NCBI RefSeq assembly: GCF_017591425.1
Contig: NW_024464918.1
Location: forward strand, 12,956,001 to 13,020,000
Length of the DNA stretch: 64,000 nt
Source of the DNA: Ochotona curzoniae
Lineage: Eukaryota; Chordata; Mammalia; Lagomorpha; Ochotonidae
Reading direction: 5' to 3'
The notes below the pieces were generated by a model. It saw only the letters and a program-made list of their open reading frames with translations. It was not told where the DNA came from and ran no database searches. The stretch's first letter is position 1. Each line of letters begins with the position of its first letter. Of the stretch, positions 10,266 through 23,049 are shown in pieces. The position numbers and the translations under genes are program-made.

Positions 10266-11140
10266 AGTCACATGCAGACAGGTGTTAGGGAGAAAGAAAA
10301 GAAAGCTCAGGGAGGGAAAAGCACTGGGAGTGGGCGTGTGTTGGGGAGGGCTGGGGGTGAGGGAGCATCAGAACTTTTCAACAGCTGCTTGGGAGTGTTT
10401 TTGCATGGACGCTCCAGCCAAGAGCCGGCAGACTCAGAGGGGAAGCAGCCGCGGGGGTCCCTGGGGACTTGAATCCTTGGCTGATATTTCTCTTTTCTGT
10501 CTGATAGTTTGGTGCATATTCAGCAGCAGGGACACACTCCCAGGAGTGAGTGAATGTTGCTTAGAAGCATCCATTCCCCCACCCCCTCTGAAAAAAAAAA
10601 AAAAGCCCAGGGAAGATCCTAGATAAGGTTAGAATTTATTCCACATTTCTTAAACCCAACATTGTGCTCCGGTCTTTTTACATTTTCTCGTGAGCAAAGG
10701 GACTGTTGTCACCTTCGTTTCTCCTTTGCAGATGTAGTTCCCCAGAGGTTTTCCTTCTTTGTGTAAACCCACACACAGCCCTGGAGGAGGAACCAGTGCA
10801 GGAGCCAAGCGCAGCTCTGAGGTCTCTTTCCAAGCTGAGCACTTAGCTGCCCTGTCGCACTCTGCCCCCAGGACCCCCGCATCGAGGACTGGAGTGACTG
10901 TTACAGAGGGAGCTGTGTTTTCCGAGGGGTCCGTTTGGGGAACCTGAACTGCTAGTGCTGGGATGGAGTTCACACTTGCTGAGCACCTGCTGATAGCAAA
11001 GAACCTACTTATTTGAGAGAAGTGTAACCACTTTCCATGGACAGATGAAAAAACAGTGATTCAGAGGAAGGTCTGTGACCGAGGAGACAAGCAGGATAAA
11101 GCAATAGACCCTGGCAGTTGGAGGCTGAAAAGTCATGTCT

Positions 11141-11459
11141 GGGACTGGTGCAGTGGCACAACATGTTAATCTTCTAACTGCAGGGCTAGTAATCCATCTG
11201 GGCACTGGTTTACGTCCCAGCTGCTTCACTTCTGATCCGGCTCCCTGCTAATGCCCTGGGAAAGCAGTTGAGGATGCCCAAGGCTTTGGACCCCTGCACC
11301 GATGTGAGAGACCCAGAAGAAGCTCCTGGCACCCAGCTTTGGCTGTTTTGGCCACCTGGGGAGTACATTAGTGGAGAGAAGATCTCTATCTTTCCATCTA
11401 TCCCTTTCTTTCTGTTTCTCTAACTTTCAAGTAAAATAAAACAAATCTTTACAAAAAAA
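11141..11459 (+). repeat. Older CSINE
   Basis: Recognisable head (GGGACTGGTGCAGTGGCAC), body 'ccctgggaaagcagttgagg', and an A-rich tail. Imperfect flanking duplication: AAAGTCATGTCT before and AAAGGTCAGGTC after. Confidence 0.9.
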
Positions 11460-12199
11460 AGGTCAGGTCCGACACAACACTGTTTTACTCCAACCCACAA
11501 GCTGTGCGTCTTGGGTTTCTTGATGGTCACTGTAAACTTGACATTCAGGGTGGAAGCATGGTTCTCTCATGGTCGCTCAGCTCTAAACTCTGCAGCTCCA
11601 AGGTGGGCTCTTAAGTTTTATTTTTATGGGGGTGAGAGCAGGTGTTTATCACAGACCAAGCTGAAGTTTTAATTTTCTGCCTTTTGGGTGGCAGAAAACA
11701 CACTGCACAGAACACACAATTTCAAGGAATTTTCCTGGAGATTAAGAAGAAATGTGTGTGGAGACAACCCGGAAAACAGATTTCTCTATTTCCCTTTTAT
11801 CTCAATTACATTGGCTAAAGTTGTAGTTGAGGAATGAACATAAGTGATTCTTAGGTTAGAGTGATTTAGATCTCCAAGTACTCCTGGGACCCCCAGGCTT
11901 GTCTCACTTCTTACTGTGAAAGTGTGGCAGGGGAGCAGAGAACTACCAGGCTGCCAGAGCTGCTCCAGGGCAGGGGTGCTTGCCCAGCTATTCCCCAGGC
12001 TCACACACATGGTTGCTACATGGTTGAGGTACAACACCCCAAGACAGCCTCTTATCATGTATGCTGTGAGTTGGGAGACCGGCACGACTTGGGGACATTC
12101 CTTTGTCAGGGGTTTGTATGAAGAGGACAGACTGTCCATGTTTGGACATGGCTGGAGACAGAGGTGGGCCAAGGTGATCTTTGAAATGCCCTAGATCCA

Positions 12200-13435
12200 G
12201 GTGGTTGACTTCTCTTGCAGGATAATTCAGCAATCTTAGCGCCCTTTCTCCCACATCTCTTTTATGGGGATCAGGAGTGGGGCATCGCCCACACAATCTC
12301 TATCTTTTTTATGTATCTTGATGTCTAAGATGATGGTATTGAACTGGTTCACTCTCCAAAGAAGTAGTAGGAGGAAGAGAATACCAATGAATTGGCACAA
12401 AGCTGGTGTTTAATACAAAGACAGGATGTGGGGAAGGAGCGGGTGGGACAATCTGAAGAGCATTTCCAAGTCTACATTTTGATTCTGGCAGCCTATCTCC
12501 CTGGGCATTGGCTGCACCAGCCATGAACAGGCAGTGGCACACCGTTAAATTTATAGATGCCATGTCTACAAGGTCCCAGCAACCAGCTGCAATGCAAAGA
12601 CTCAGCCTATCAGCCAGTTTTCTCTGATGGCAAAAGGCCAGGGCAAAAACAGCAAGCTCATCTGAGATTCAGAGGAGGTTTCTCCATATTACAAAAGAGA
12701 ATGGCTTGTTATCCAGATGAGAATTTATATCTTGATGCAATATCAGGATAGAGAAGAAATGACTGAGCCAGATTGAGAAGTCCCAAATCCTTGTTGATTT
12801 CAGGCATGTTGTCATTTACTGGTGTCTTTTGCAAAGGCAGAATAAACATCTCACAGTAAAGGCAGACAGGTGCTGCAGCTGCGGAGCAGGACCCCGTCAA
12901 GCAACCTTTACAAATGGTCATTTCCTTGCTGTTCTTCACCTGCCTTCCCTGGAGGGGGCTCCTAACCCCTCTGGTTGATTTTTGACCCATGGAATTGACC
13001 ATTTGTTCAGGTGTCAGGAGGATACAGACGATATTTCATTTTCTTGGTATTCTCTGGGGCTGAGCCAAGTACAGAGCTCTGACTCACTCAAGGCTTGGGG
13101 AAGAAGAATCTTTTCATTATCCATCTTATTACATTAGAAACCTCTGATATTGCAAGCTGCCATTTTTGTGAGCCCTTTAGGAGAAGCTGGATGTGATCTG
13201 TGGGGGAAACTGAGGCTCTAGGTGATTCGGGGATCTGTTTAGGATGTCTGTGAGATGACCTTTCCCTTCAGTAATTACGTAGCTTGGCATGGCTCTCCCT
13301 CTTTGGATCTCTCCGATTTTCACTTCAACCAGACATATACAGGAGTGCCAGGCCAGATGCTTTGGACAGATGAATAGCGTAAGTAAGCAATAACCCAACG
13401 ATGAGCTACTACAGTGGGACATGATGATGATAATG
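12200..13435. other. Intergenic stretch with no gene recognised
   Basis: No exon, RNA gene or young repeat seen. Frames of 84-102 codons lack domain similarity and are consistent with chance. Confidence 0.55.
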
Positions 13436-13439
13436 ACAA

Positions 13440-13670
13440 CAGGAAGGTACTTGCCAGACAGTGCCTACTTAGTGCTGGGTGTTCCACGTGTATTTGCTCA
13501 AACCTCCACAGTAACGCAAGGGAAGAGCCATCCTTATTTTCCAGATGAAGAAATTGAGGTTTGAAAAGGTTCCATGACACGGCCAAGGCCATTCACTGAG
13601 TAAGCAGCATTGGTATTCAAAGCCATATTGTCTAGCTCCAAAGACTGCATCCTTCTCCCTGCACCAGACT
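13440..13670 (-). repeat. MIR, antisense, nearly full-length
   Basis: Shows the antisense MIR order: 'tgcctacttagtgctggg', 'ttattttccagatgaag', 'aaattgaggtttg', 'ggccaaggccattcactgag', 'attggtattcaaagcc'. Confidence 0.8.
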
Positions 13671-13676
13671 GAGATT

Positions 13677-13700
13677 AAAAAAAAAAAAAAAAAAAAAAAA
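13677..13700 (+). repeat. Pure A24 homopolymer
   Basis: An uninterrupted run of 24 A at the edge of the MIR copy, without a SINE or LINE body to its left. Likely expansion of a short A tract. Confidence 0.95.
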
Positions 13701-13849
13701 GCAGCAGAAAGCTCAGTATTGGCCTGAAGGAAATTACAGGAGAAACAGAATGTGATCTGGGTCCTGAGTGAGGTGGAGGTCAGAGATAGTTTTGCCAAGG
13801 AGGTCCTTCAGTCACTCTGTCCAGGTGTTTGGTCTGCTGAGGAATTGAC

Positions 13850-14130
13850 AGTGGACCTGGAGTCTAGTCCCACTTTCATCATTTAATAGCTTCTAATGTG
13901 ACCTTGGGTAGGAGAGCCAAGTGAATAAAAACCTGAATCCTGGCATTAAAAGACCTGTTTTGATGTCCCAGTTTCACTCATTTCTTAGCTGGGTTTATAT
14001 GGACAAGTCACTTGAATCACTGTCGGCCCAAGCTTCCTCATCTGTGAAATGAAGATCACGAGGGTCCCTATCTCCTAGTGCTGTGGCGTAGAGCAAATGT
14101 GGTAATGTGTGGAGGGGGTTGAGCACAGAG
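13850..14130 (+). repeat. Two partial MIR copies
   Basis: A first fragment has 'tctaatgtgaccttgggtag'. A second has 'atggacaagtcacttgaatc' and 'cttcctcatctgtgaaatg' followed by a MIR-like tail. Confidence 0.7.
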
Positions 14131-14234
14131 CATAGTGTTAGTCTCAGCCAGGAGTTAGTAGCAGCAGAGCAGGTGCTAGGCACTGGGCCCGACGAGCCTG
14201 ATGTCTACTATCTTCCTGAAGCTGAATGCTAGAA

Positions 14235-14360
14235 AAGAGTAGGAAGTGGATGTTACCAATATTGACTCTTATACAAGAGGAAATAGAGGCTCAGATGGTA
14301 GTTCAGCAGCTTACTTGAAGTTCTAGGCCTAGCAAGTAGCAGAAATGGAATATAGAGAAC
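14235..14360 (-). repeat. MIR fragment, antisense
   Basis: Contains 'acaagaggaaatagaggctcag' followed by 'ttcagcagcttacttg' and 'ctagcaagtagcagaa', the antisense MIR pattern. Confidence 0.6.
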
Positions 14361-14364
14361 CCAG

Positions 14365-15395
14365 TGAAGGAGATGAACCATGAGAAATGAATCAGAGACG
14401 TGAGGCATTGGCTCCCCTGGCATCACGGGACCTGGGGGTTTGGAGTGCTGCTCTGTGCTCCTGGTGGTAGAGGGGAGGAGTGTTGTTCCTTCTGAGCAGG
14501 GAGCTCTAGCAGTCCAGGCATTTACTGCCTCCCAAGGCAGAAGGGCAGAGGTTCCTGAGAGTTAGCCATTGAAGCCAAACTGCTTTGTTCCTTGCTAAGA
14601 GCAACTTGTCACTCTGGCAAGTGGGGAATCCCCCTGCCCAGTGCTTGTGGTTGTATAAGTAAGGCAGGCCGAGCTGAGCGGCAGCCCTTTGCAGCAACTG
14701 GCAGCAACTAATTGCCAAGTCATCCAGGGACTGGATTTACATCCAGGTCTGGGAAGAAACCGGGAGACTTCCATGGGAGGCCGTGGTGTCAAGGGTCAGA
14801 CCGCTGGGGTGTGCTGTCTCTGGGACCTCAAAGAGTCCATTCTCTCTGATGCCCACTAGCTCCTTTGTAGGAGCTGCCAGCACCAACCCCTGGTACCGCA
14901 CAGAGGAGGACAAAGGGGAGTGTTTGCTGCTTTCTTGAAATGTCACTGTCCCGACTCCTTATGTATGGTCAGGGGCTTGTTGCCATCACTTTTCCTAGGA
15001 GTCTATGGTGGCTCCACTGTCACAGATCAGCATGATGGGTTTCTGAAATACCAGGCCCAGCAGGCTGTAGAGCTCAGCCAGACTTGGGTTTGCACAGCAT
15101 GGTCTGGGGGTCACATTCAGTTGTATGCCTATCTTGGTCACTAGAGTTTTGCTGGAACATAGCCCATTTGTTTGTGTCTTGCGCATGGCCACTTTCATGA
15201 TACAATGGCAGGGTCGAATAGTTGCCATGGAGATGGTCTGTCTTGCAAAGCCTAAAATATTTACTCTCTGGTCCTCTGCCGAACAAGTTTGGTTGCCTTT
15301 CACTTGTCCAACTCTCTTCCTTTACACGCGGGCATCCACAGATCCAGGAAGTTGAAAGTGTTTTTTATGGCAGAGGCAGGATCAGTAGCTGGGGG
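14365..15395. other. Intergenic stretch with no gene recognised
   Basis: Moderately GC-rich with several overlapping open frames of 60-102 codons on both strands. None shows a known motif, paired splice signals or a promoter. Confidence 0.5.
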
Positions 15396-15399
15396 GACT

Positions 15400-15625
15400 T
15401 GAATCCATGCCCAAGGCTCTGTTTGTGTGCTGCTGTCACCGCTGGAATTCTAGCTTTAGTCAGCCAGATGTTCGACTTCGGGCAAGCTTTGTTAACTCTT
15501 TCAGCTTGCTTTGTACCAGTGATAAGGCACATCCTAGGGTGTTGTGAGAATTACCAGAGCTGCAATACGCAGGCTTGGGGCCTGGTTCATAAAGATGCTC
15601 AACAAAGCGTCATTACTTTTCTTAC
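15400..15625 (+). repeat. MIR fragment
   Basis: Decayed sense MIR: 'gacttcgggcaagctttgttaactc', then 'gggtgttgtgagaattacc' and 'ataaagatgctcaacaaa'. Confidence 0.6.
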
Positions 15626-16559
15626 ACTGCTGTCTGCAGCCACTTTTCATGAGTCATGTATATGCATCACTGATCTCTCTATCCACCCAGCTCTGCTTCA
15701 AATTTCTAAAGGAATAGTACTCTAACTAGTTTTTGAGAAGCTCCTGAAAACTGTGGCTATGTTGCTTTACCCCACACATTCCTTGACCTCCTCACAGGGC
15801 CTGCCTCAGTGCCAAGCTCCTGGCAGGGCCCCCTGATCAATGTCTCTTTGCTCTTATTACTTCTTGTTTCTGTTTGCTGAACCTCCTCCTGTTGACTAGC
15901 TCAGTGTAACCTCTTTTCACCTTTGGGCAACAAAACACATTCAGTGTTTCGCCATTTATCATGGAGCAGAACTTGAACTGAACACAGTGAACTGGCATTG
16001 GCCTTCCTTGTCCTCCCAGGGTTTGCAGTCTAAGATGAATAACAGGAACATGCAACTGAGGATGCATAGCAAATTGTGTCTGACATTGAACAAGGATGTG
16101 AATTAAATACAGAAAGTAGTAAGTACATGAACCAGGTTTCAAATTTCTCCATTCTTCCTCTTCTTCCTCAAATGTGTTCTCTGGCCCAAGCAATAGAAGC
16201 CCTTTGGGGGATTTTCACTTGTGGTAGCCACCAAGTTCAGAAAGGTCTCAAGGAAGTGGTGGGAAACTTTTCCTTGGGGGCATCTAAAAATTGTCCCGGG
16301 ACAAAGTCTTAGAGCCTGGCTTTGGAGCCGACAGACCAGACCCCATGGGAGTAAGGCCAGGAAGTGATGTCATAGGACACTTTCTGCCTTCTCATGTCCA
16401 GGCTCTGGCAGAGGTGACAGTGTGGGGCCCTGGGATAAATGTGGGCATGCTTGGGAAATGGCATGTGGTATCACTTAGGTCATTGGGGCATTGTGAGAGG
16501 GGGAGGAGAGTGAGAAACAGGCACTTTCCTTTTCCAGCTCCATCATCACTGAGGACAGA

Positions 16560-16640
16560 ATGTACTAGCATTTCTCAGCTCTTTAGTGGACCCCAAATCA
16601 AAACATCTGGAGCATCATCTTGGGAATCCTTGCAAGCTGA
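16560..16640 (+). mobile_element. Possible MER5A fragment
   Basis: 'agcatttctcagctctttagtggaccccaaatcaaaacatctggagcatc' resembles the 5' part of MER5A. Short and diverged, so tentative. Confidence 0.35.
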
Positions 16641-16859
16641 GGGGAGGAAAAGGAGGCATCTTGGTTTTTCTTCTTCTGTTGGTGACTGCCCTGGTGAGTG
16701 CCTGGGGGAATGGGGAAGATTTTGTGGAAGTTTCAACATAAGTACAAGCTGATATAATGGCAGTTAGGTACATGATAGGTAGTAGTACAAATATCTCCTG
16801 TCCCAATGGAGTGCTTGCCCCGAGATGTCAGCATTGCCTCCTGCTTTTGTCTGTGCATA

Positions 16860-17085
16860 AACTAAAGCCTACTGAGTGCAGGTCTGCACCTGGCATTAGG
16901 CAAAGCACATCGTCCCACTTAGTCTTCTCGACAACATTTCTGTGCTCCATTGTTGGCTCTAGCATACAGGCAAGGAAGTGGAAGATAAGGGAGATTCATT
17001 AACTTGCCCAAGATTATCTGGAGATAGTCTGGGAGCAGAGGCAGTGCGACTCAAAAGCTGCTGCTTGTCACTTTATCACTCCCCA
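16860..17085 (-). repeat. MIR, antisense
   Basis: 'ctactgagtgcaggtctgcacctgg' followed by 'acaggcaaggaagtgg' and 'ttaacttgcccaagattat' gives the antisense MIR order. Confidence 0.7.
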
Positions 17086-17459
17086 GATACCCCAAATTTG
17101 GCTGTTGGTTGGCTTGCTGCTAAACAAAAGCACAGGAACTCACAGGTGAGCCTTGGCTGGCCAGGGAGGCAGACATCAGCTTGGGCCGTGTGCTAACTGC
17201 ATAAAGAAGTTGTCCCTTCTCTGGAACCGGATCTGAACACGGAATCTCTCTTTCTTGGCCCTAGTTGGAAACTGCAAGTGAACTTGTACGTTCCTGCCTC
17301 AACTTTTCCAAGCAGGAGGGTAGGAAATCCGAAGCAAATTGTTCCAGGTGGCAATCAACTGATAGGAGAAAGAGCAACTTTCAAAGGTAACATGAAAGAT
17401 GCCAGTTAGTACTATGAAGTAATTTATTAAATTACAGATTGATTTTATCCAGACAGAGG

Positions 17460-17650
17460 AAATTCTGGCTTCTGCCAATTCCTGGCTTTGCAACCTTGAG
17501 CAAGTTGCTTCCATTACTTAAACTTTAATCTGTTTATGTGTAAAATGGGAATCTTACTAGTATTTAGCATATTGAGTTCTTGCAAGGATTAAGCAGTACA
17601 GTGTTGAGCACCTACAAAATTTTTGGTAAATATTAGATTTTGCTGATATT
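17460..17650 (+). repeat. MIR
   Basis: 'gcaaccttgagcaagttgctt', 'atgtgtaaaatgggaatctt' and 'ttgcaaggattaagcag' define a sense MIR. Confidence 0.75.
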
Positions 17651-17689
17651 TATGTGTAATCTTAGAAATACAGAACAGAAGTAGGTATT

Positions 17690-17996
17690 AGGGAAAGTGG
17701 GTTAAGCCAGTGCTTGGACTCCCACATTCCATATTCGAGTGCTGAGAACTGCATCTAGCCTCCACTTCTGCTTCAGGTTCCTGTTAATGTACCTGAGAAG
17801 CAGCAGATGATGACTCAAATGCTTGGCTCCCTGCCATTCCCACAGGAGACCGGGATAGAGTTCTTGGCTCTTGGCTTTGGTCTAATCCAGCCATGGCTGC
17901 TGGGCATTTGGGAAGTGTCAAGTAAATGGAAAATCTCTCTCCCTCTCTCTTGCTGCCTTTCATATAAATGAAAAAGCAAACATTAAAAAAAAAAAG
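17690..17996 (+). repeat. Old CSINE
   Basis: Diverged CSINE: 'gtgggttaagccagtgcttgg', 'cctccacttctgcttcagg', 'cagcagatgatgactcaaatgc', and a pyrimidine-rich end with tail AAACATTA(n). Confidence 0.8.
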
Positions 17997-18149
17997 ATCA
18001 CAATGTATTTTTAGCATTTGGAGTCTTTAGGTACAGATTTTCCTATTGATCTCTCATCCATCCTTCCAATCCTTCACCTACCAATTGATATGGCTAGCAC
18101 ACGCTTTTCTAATATAAATTACCTCATGAAAGCAGTAACAGAAAATAGC

Positions 18150-18260
18150 AAAAAGAGCTAACATTTGTTGAGAACACATTATGTGCTAGGTATGTATTAT
18201 ATACAAAGGTCATTATCTTATTTTAACACCTAACTCTCATCTGGAAGGTAAAAATATTAT
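18150..18260 (-). repeat. MIR fragment, antisense
   Basis: 'gctaacatttgttgagaacacattatgtgctaggtatg' is the antisense MIR start. Confidence 0.6.
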
Positions 18261-18431
18261 ATTTAATCTTTGATATGTGCAACTTTTGAACTTCCCATCA
18301 TCAGAGGCCTGGGATGACTAGAAATATTTCTGCACCCAGAGAGAATGTCCTGTGAGACTGCAGATAAAGCTAGGGTGAGGCTGGGAAGTAGGAGGTAGGA
18401 TGTGGTGGCCAGTTGGCCCAGGAGGATTGCT

Positions 18432-18505
18432 GTATAGAGGGAAGAAGAAACCCAGGTCTGTGGTTGTTGTGTAGAGGGAAGAAGAAACCCAGGCAGCATG
18501 GCAGG
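18432..18505. repeat. 37-bp tandem duplication
   Basis: TAGAGGGAAGAAGAAACCC occurs at 18436 and again at 18473, giving a two-unit tandem repeat with period 37. Confidence 0.9.
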
Positions 18506-19289
18506 TCTGCAATTCTTGGTTATCGATACAATTAGTATCAACAAGAATATTCTTTGTATAACAGACCAAACAGGCTTACAGGCTATAAACCATATTATAG
18601 GCAGACCATTCATATCATAGGAAAACAGGGAATCAATGGGGAGCCATGGCCATAATCCCCTACCTGCCACAGGTATAATAGAGAGGATTAGGTTCCCAAG
18701 AAGGGGACAAAAAAGGAAACAGAGGGTAGTGAGTAGATGTCAAAGAAAATATATTGTTAGATAGGGTCCAGGCATGCAGTGGAAAAGAAGTATAGCATTC
18801 AGTTGAAGCTCTCAAGTCAAGCTGGGGACCTGGTCCCATCTCTAAGCCTGGCTGATTGGTATTGTCTCCAAACTTCAGAATGTTTCTCCACTAAGTCTTG
18901 AGGACTGTCCACTTTACCCTATCTTGGTGCTGCTTCATTGGGAGCCCAGGGACTTATAAAGGAAGGAATCCAGAATCCTTGCCCTTTAACAGGGGCATGA
19001 CAGTCAATGCAGAGGCCTGGGCCCCAGCTCTAGATATTTTGCTACAGTGGGTCAACTGTGAGGTTCCTGAAATTGTATTTTTCACATGGATCCACATGAT
19101 TCTGTTGAAGAAGACCGGAGGACTGCATTCTGAGCAATATTATTTTAGCCCAACATTCTCATTTTCCAGATGATCAAGTGCCTGATAGAGAGAGCTCTTA
19201 CAGGACCTTGGTCTTAAACCCAGGTTTTCTGATGACCAATTCTCTCACTGTTGTCCTCACTGGATACATTCCTAATGGCTTTGCCCTTC

Positions 19290-19610
19290 AATGGCTCTGG
19301 ATTGTTCCTTAGCTTGTCAGTGCCTAACTATTTCTCACTTCTCAGCTCACAGCCCACTTTCTCCATACTGTTTGCTGGTTGCTCCCAGAAGGCCACATTG
19401 CTCTCTTTCATAGCATTTACCTAGGTCTGTGGTTTCACTCCTCCATGTGAATATTCAGTTACTATCTGCTTCTCTCCCTAGCCTTCAGCTCAATGCCAGT
19501 TGGGCTGGCATTTCCTCTTGCTTAGCCAAAGACCTATGATAGCATCTTATGGGCAGGAGGTGTTCAATAAGGATTTAGAAAGTGACTGAGTGAATGAATG
19601 AGAAGAGCAG
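19290..19610 (+). repeat. LINE-2 3' end
   Basis: Ends with the L2-like 'gcaggaggtgttcaataagg' and 'gtgactgagtgaatgaatgag', preceded by a C/T-rich L2 3' region. Confidence 0.7.
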
Positions 19611-19687
19611 ATGAATGTCAGCCTTAACTGAAAATGAACATCATCCACAATCTGTGCAACTTTAGTCTACCAGTGTTATTCTCTTCT

Positions 19688-19955
19688 TAGAAATAAAAAA
19701 GAAATTACTCATTTATTTGACAGAGAGTATTCTTATCTGCTAGTTCACATTCCAAGTGACCTCAGGCACTGGCACTGGATTGGTGCTGAGGTGCAGATCT
19801 AAGAACTCAATCTAGATCTCTCATGTGGTAGCAGCAACCCAATCACCCACCACCTATAAGGGTGTACATTATTAGCAGGAAGCTGGAGTCTGGAACTGGA
19901 GGTGGGTATGTAAGCAAGGCACTAATGTGGGATGCCTGCCAGCCATTCTTTTTGA
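19688..19955 (-). repeat. Old CSINE, reverse orientation
   Basis: 'attactcatttatttgacagagag', 'agttcacattccaagtgacc', 'attagcaggaagctgg'. It forms an inverted pair with the next CSINE, about 20 bp away. Confidence 0.75.
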
Positions 19956-19977
19956 GATGTTTTAAAATTGCTTCTGT

Positions 19978-20296
19978 GGACCAACATGGTGGCACAACAA
20001 ATTAAATTGTTGACTGTGATCCCAGCATCCCACATCAGTGCTGTTCATTGTCCTGGCTGCTCCACTTCCCATTCAGCTCCTTGCTAATGGCCTGGGAGAA
20101 GCAGTGAAAATTTGTCTTAGTGTTTGGATCCCTCCCTTGTTTCTCACTCCAGCCTGGGTCAGCACCGGCCATTGGGTGAGTGAACCAGCAGATGGAAAGT
20201 CTCTCTCACTCTCTTCTTCGCTTCTCCCTCTCTCCATTGCCATCTATGTCTTCATCTCTGCCTCAAATAAATAATTAAACCTTGAAAAAAAAATAA
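19978..20296 (+). repeat. Old CSINE
   Basis: 'ggaccaacatggtggcacaac', 'ctccacttcccattcagctcc', 'ggcctgggagaagcag', tail 'ctcaaataaataattaaacc' plus A run. The small frame over it is SINE-derived. Confidence 0.85.
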
Positions 20297-20402
20297 AGCT
20301 GCTCTTGTTTCTGACCCAGGCTTTTTGACTGCAGTTGCCCACCCCATTCCTGAAGCCAGAGCTTCCAGTAGGCAACACTGCGTAGGTGGAAGCCTGTGTG
20401 GT

Positions 20403-20403
<1 letters not shown>

Positions 20404-20439
<36 letters not shown>

Positions 20440-20455
20440 TCACTCACTCACTCTC
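20404..20455 (+). repeat. Compound microsatellite (TC)n(AC)n(TCAC)n
   Basis: Consecutive TC, CA and CTCA tracts with almost no interruption. Confidence 0.95.
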
Positions 20456-20859
20456 TCTCCTCGTGTAATTTATTTATGTAGTGAATTTTGTGGCAGGAAT
20501 CCATTCTCCTTTGTGTACCCTCCTCTTCCTTTCAGCTTTTGTCCTCCAAGGTCCCAGTGCTGCTAAGTCACCTCCAGGAATCCCTGAACTGCAACCTTTT
20601 CTCCACTTCTGTCCCTGATCAAAGTCTGCCAGTCCAGTGTCCTATTTCCTCAGGCTGCTGGGAATGTTAGGATTTTTTCAAAAAGATGGATTTTTTCCAA
20701 CACTGGATAATGGCCTGACCTGCTGCTCTCTTGCCTCTCTTTATCATTTGCACTAAGATCGGCACTTTCTGAACCAAAAGTTGCATGCTCCAGTGAACTA
20801 GCCAAACCCTTGACTCTGTGAAGCCTAAGGCACACAGATGACAGGAGAATTCTAATGAT

Positions 20860-20990
20860 CAACAAATATTTATTAAGCACTGCCTAAGGTTTGAAGGACA
20901 TGTAAGAATGAATAAAAAGTATTTCCTCCCAAGGAACTTTATGGTGAGGTGAATCATCAGTTCACATTCAGTAATCATGTGGCAGTTAAA
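20860..20990 (-). repeat. LINE-2 fragment, antisense
   Basis: 'tcaacaaatatttattaagcactgcctaagg' is the typical antisense L2 opening, followed by 'aggaactttatggtgagg'. Confidence 0.65.
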
Positions 20991-21633
20991 TAGAACTTCA
21001 ACAGACTTTAGGATCTAGTTACTTGCTAAACAAATGGTGGTAACAGTAAGTACTATGAAGTTAGTACTATTAAATTAGGCCATGTGTACAGGGTTCTTTG
21101 TGCTGAGCTGGACATGGTAGTAGGCTCTACCAGTAATATTAATTCTTTCCTGTAAAGGAGGGAAACATGTTCCTGGACACAAGCAGGTTAACTTGGTGTC
21201 ACTAAGGAGTGATGCTTTCTTTGAGGCCCTAGGAAACACACTCACCTTGTGGAGAAACTTTATCCCCAAATGTATCCATTTGTGTTCAGGATTGATTTCT
21301 ACTTACCAGCAAGAATTCTCTTGGCATTAAAACAGATTCTCTAGCATGCTATTTATCTGCATATTTTTAAAGGAATTGTATTGATATCTTTTTGACAAAA
21401 TCAGGCACTTGTATAGGAAAGTCGAAGTAAGCTTTCTAACTGATGCATGAGAGCCCATAAATTTCTATTCATTAACACCTTTTGACTTGTGTGCATAATG
21501 GACAGTGGCTGTTAAGTGGAAGCTCTGAGGCTCTTCCTTTATTTCATAGGGAAAACAGGTTGGGCAAATGATTTGATCAGAGTCGCCCAGCCAGAACCAG
21601 AACTGGGGCCACTCATGTCCAGCTTGATTGTCT

Positions 21634-22052
21634 TTGATATGATTTGAATAGGATTTGGTTCCGTAAACTAATGCAGACACTTGAACCCAAAAGTTCAATT
21701 ACTAACAATTAATAGATTTATGCTAATGGTTGAGAGTTAAAGTGGAAGCTTTATCTGATTACCCTGTGTGTAAGTGGGGTCTTGGGGAATGAATGGACTG
21801 GATTAAGTTGCTTGGCAGCACACCATGATCAAACCATGATGACATTAAAGAAGATCATGTAGAAGGTAAGTGATGAGCATGCTCCTTGGATCTCTGCTTC
21901 CTGATTCACCTGAAATCCTCCCTCTCTCATATCTGGATGTCTAGACGAATAGGACCACCCAAACTTGGACTGTGAATCTCCAAAACTATTAGCCAAAAAA
22001 ACAAAAAGCTTCCTTCTTAATTACCTTCTTACAGATTTTAATAATAAAACTG
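21634..22052 (+). mobile_element. MLT1-like MaLR solo LTR
   Basis: Opens 'tgatatgatttgaatag' and closes with 'ggactgtgaatctccaaaactattagc' and 'gcttccttcttaattacc', the remembered layout of ancient mammalian MaLR LTRs. No internal or coding part is seen. A CSINE sits at its right edge. Confidence 0.6.
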
Positions 22053-22381
22053 TGGGGCCAGTACAGTAACCTAGTGGCTAAAATCCTCGCCTTGCATGTG
22101 CCAGGATCCCACATGGGCCCCGGTTCATATCCTGGTAGCCCCGCTTCCCTTCCAGCTCCCTTCTTGTGGACTGGGAAAGAAGTTGAGACCTGCCCAAAAC
22201 CTTGGGATCCTGCACCTGTGTGGAAGACCCAGAAAAGGCTCCTGGCTCCTGGTTTCAGATCGTCTTAGCTCTGGCTGTTGAGGCCACTTGTGGAGGGAAT
22301 CAGTGGATGGAAGATCTTCCTGTCTCTCCTTCTCTCTGTTTATCTGACTTTCCAGTAAAAATAAATAAATCTTTTTAAAAA
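22053..22381 (+). repeat. CSINE, intermediate age
   Basis: Head GGGGCCAGTACAGTAACCTAGTGG, B box GGTTCATATCC, 'ggactgggaaagaag', tail AATAAATAAATCTTTTTA. Full length with scattered substitutions. Confidence 0.93.
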
Positions 22382-23049
22382 GTAATGAAAATGTGACTAA
22401 CATAGTCTTAAAATAATTATCTTTAAAATAACTAACTATATTCAAATACCAAACAAATGAAGATAACTTAAAAAATTCTTAAGTGCTTATAGCAAAACTA
22501 TGGAAAAGCATGGGAAACAAAAGGACAATCATCACTTATTACACAATTAAGAGGATATCACTGTTAATACTCCACTGCATGTTTTCTAGATTTTTCATAC
22601 CACACACATGCAACTTGTTTGGCCTTTCACTGTAACTCCTGTTGTACACTGTGTCTCCATCTCCCAGACTCAGGTTGAACTTCCCTTCCAGCCCTAGGAG
22701 TGGATGCTTAGCCCAACGAGAGCCAATGAGTTCCCAGAGACCTTGAGGAGATGCCAAGGTCGAACAAGATCTGGAGGTGTTACAATCATCATTCTGAATG
22801 GGTGTGTGGGGCTGAATGGAGTTGGCTGATATATACTGTCCTTTCCACACACTTCCACGGGAGATACCTGAACCATGCCTATTCTTTAAAGTGGCTTCAA
22901 TTTTCACAGTGGCTTCAATTTTGGTTGGAGGATTTCAGCATCATTTTAGCATCTCTGAACCCAGTCTCTCACCAGTAAACTGCGATAATCCCTGGGGGAT
23001 TCCAGTGAGGCTAATACCTTACTACTACTAGTGCTGCTGCTACTAGTGA

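Noticed and set aside
13677..13700. A24 run as a possible retroposon tail
   Set aside because: The sequence to its left is an antisense MIR, not a retroposon 3' end, and no flanking duplication was found.
15222..15725. 167-codon plus-strand frame
   Set aside because: It runs through a MIR fragment, has no recognisable domain, and lacks splice or promoter context; best explained as a chance open frame.
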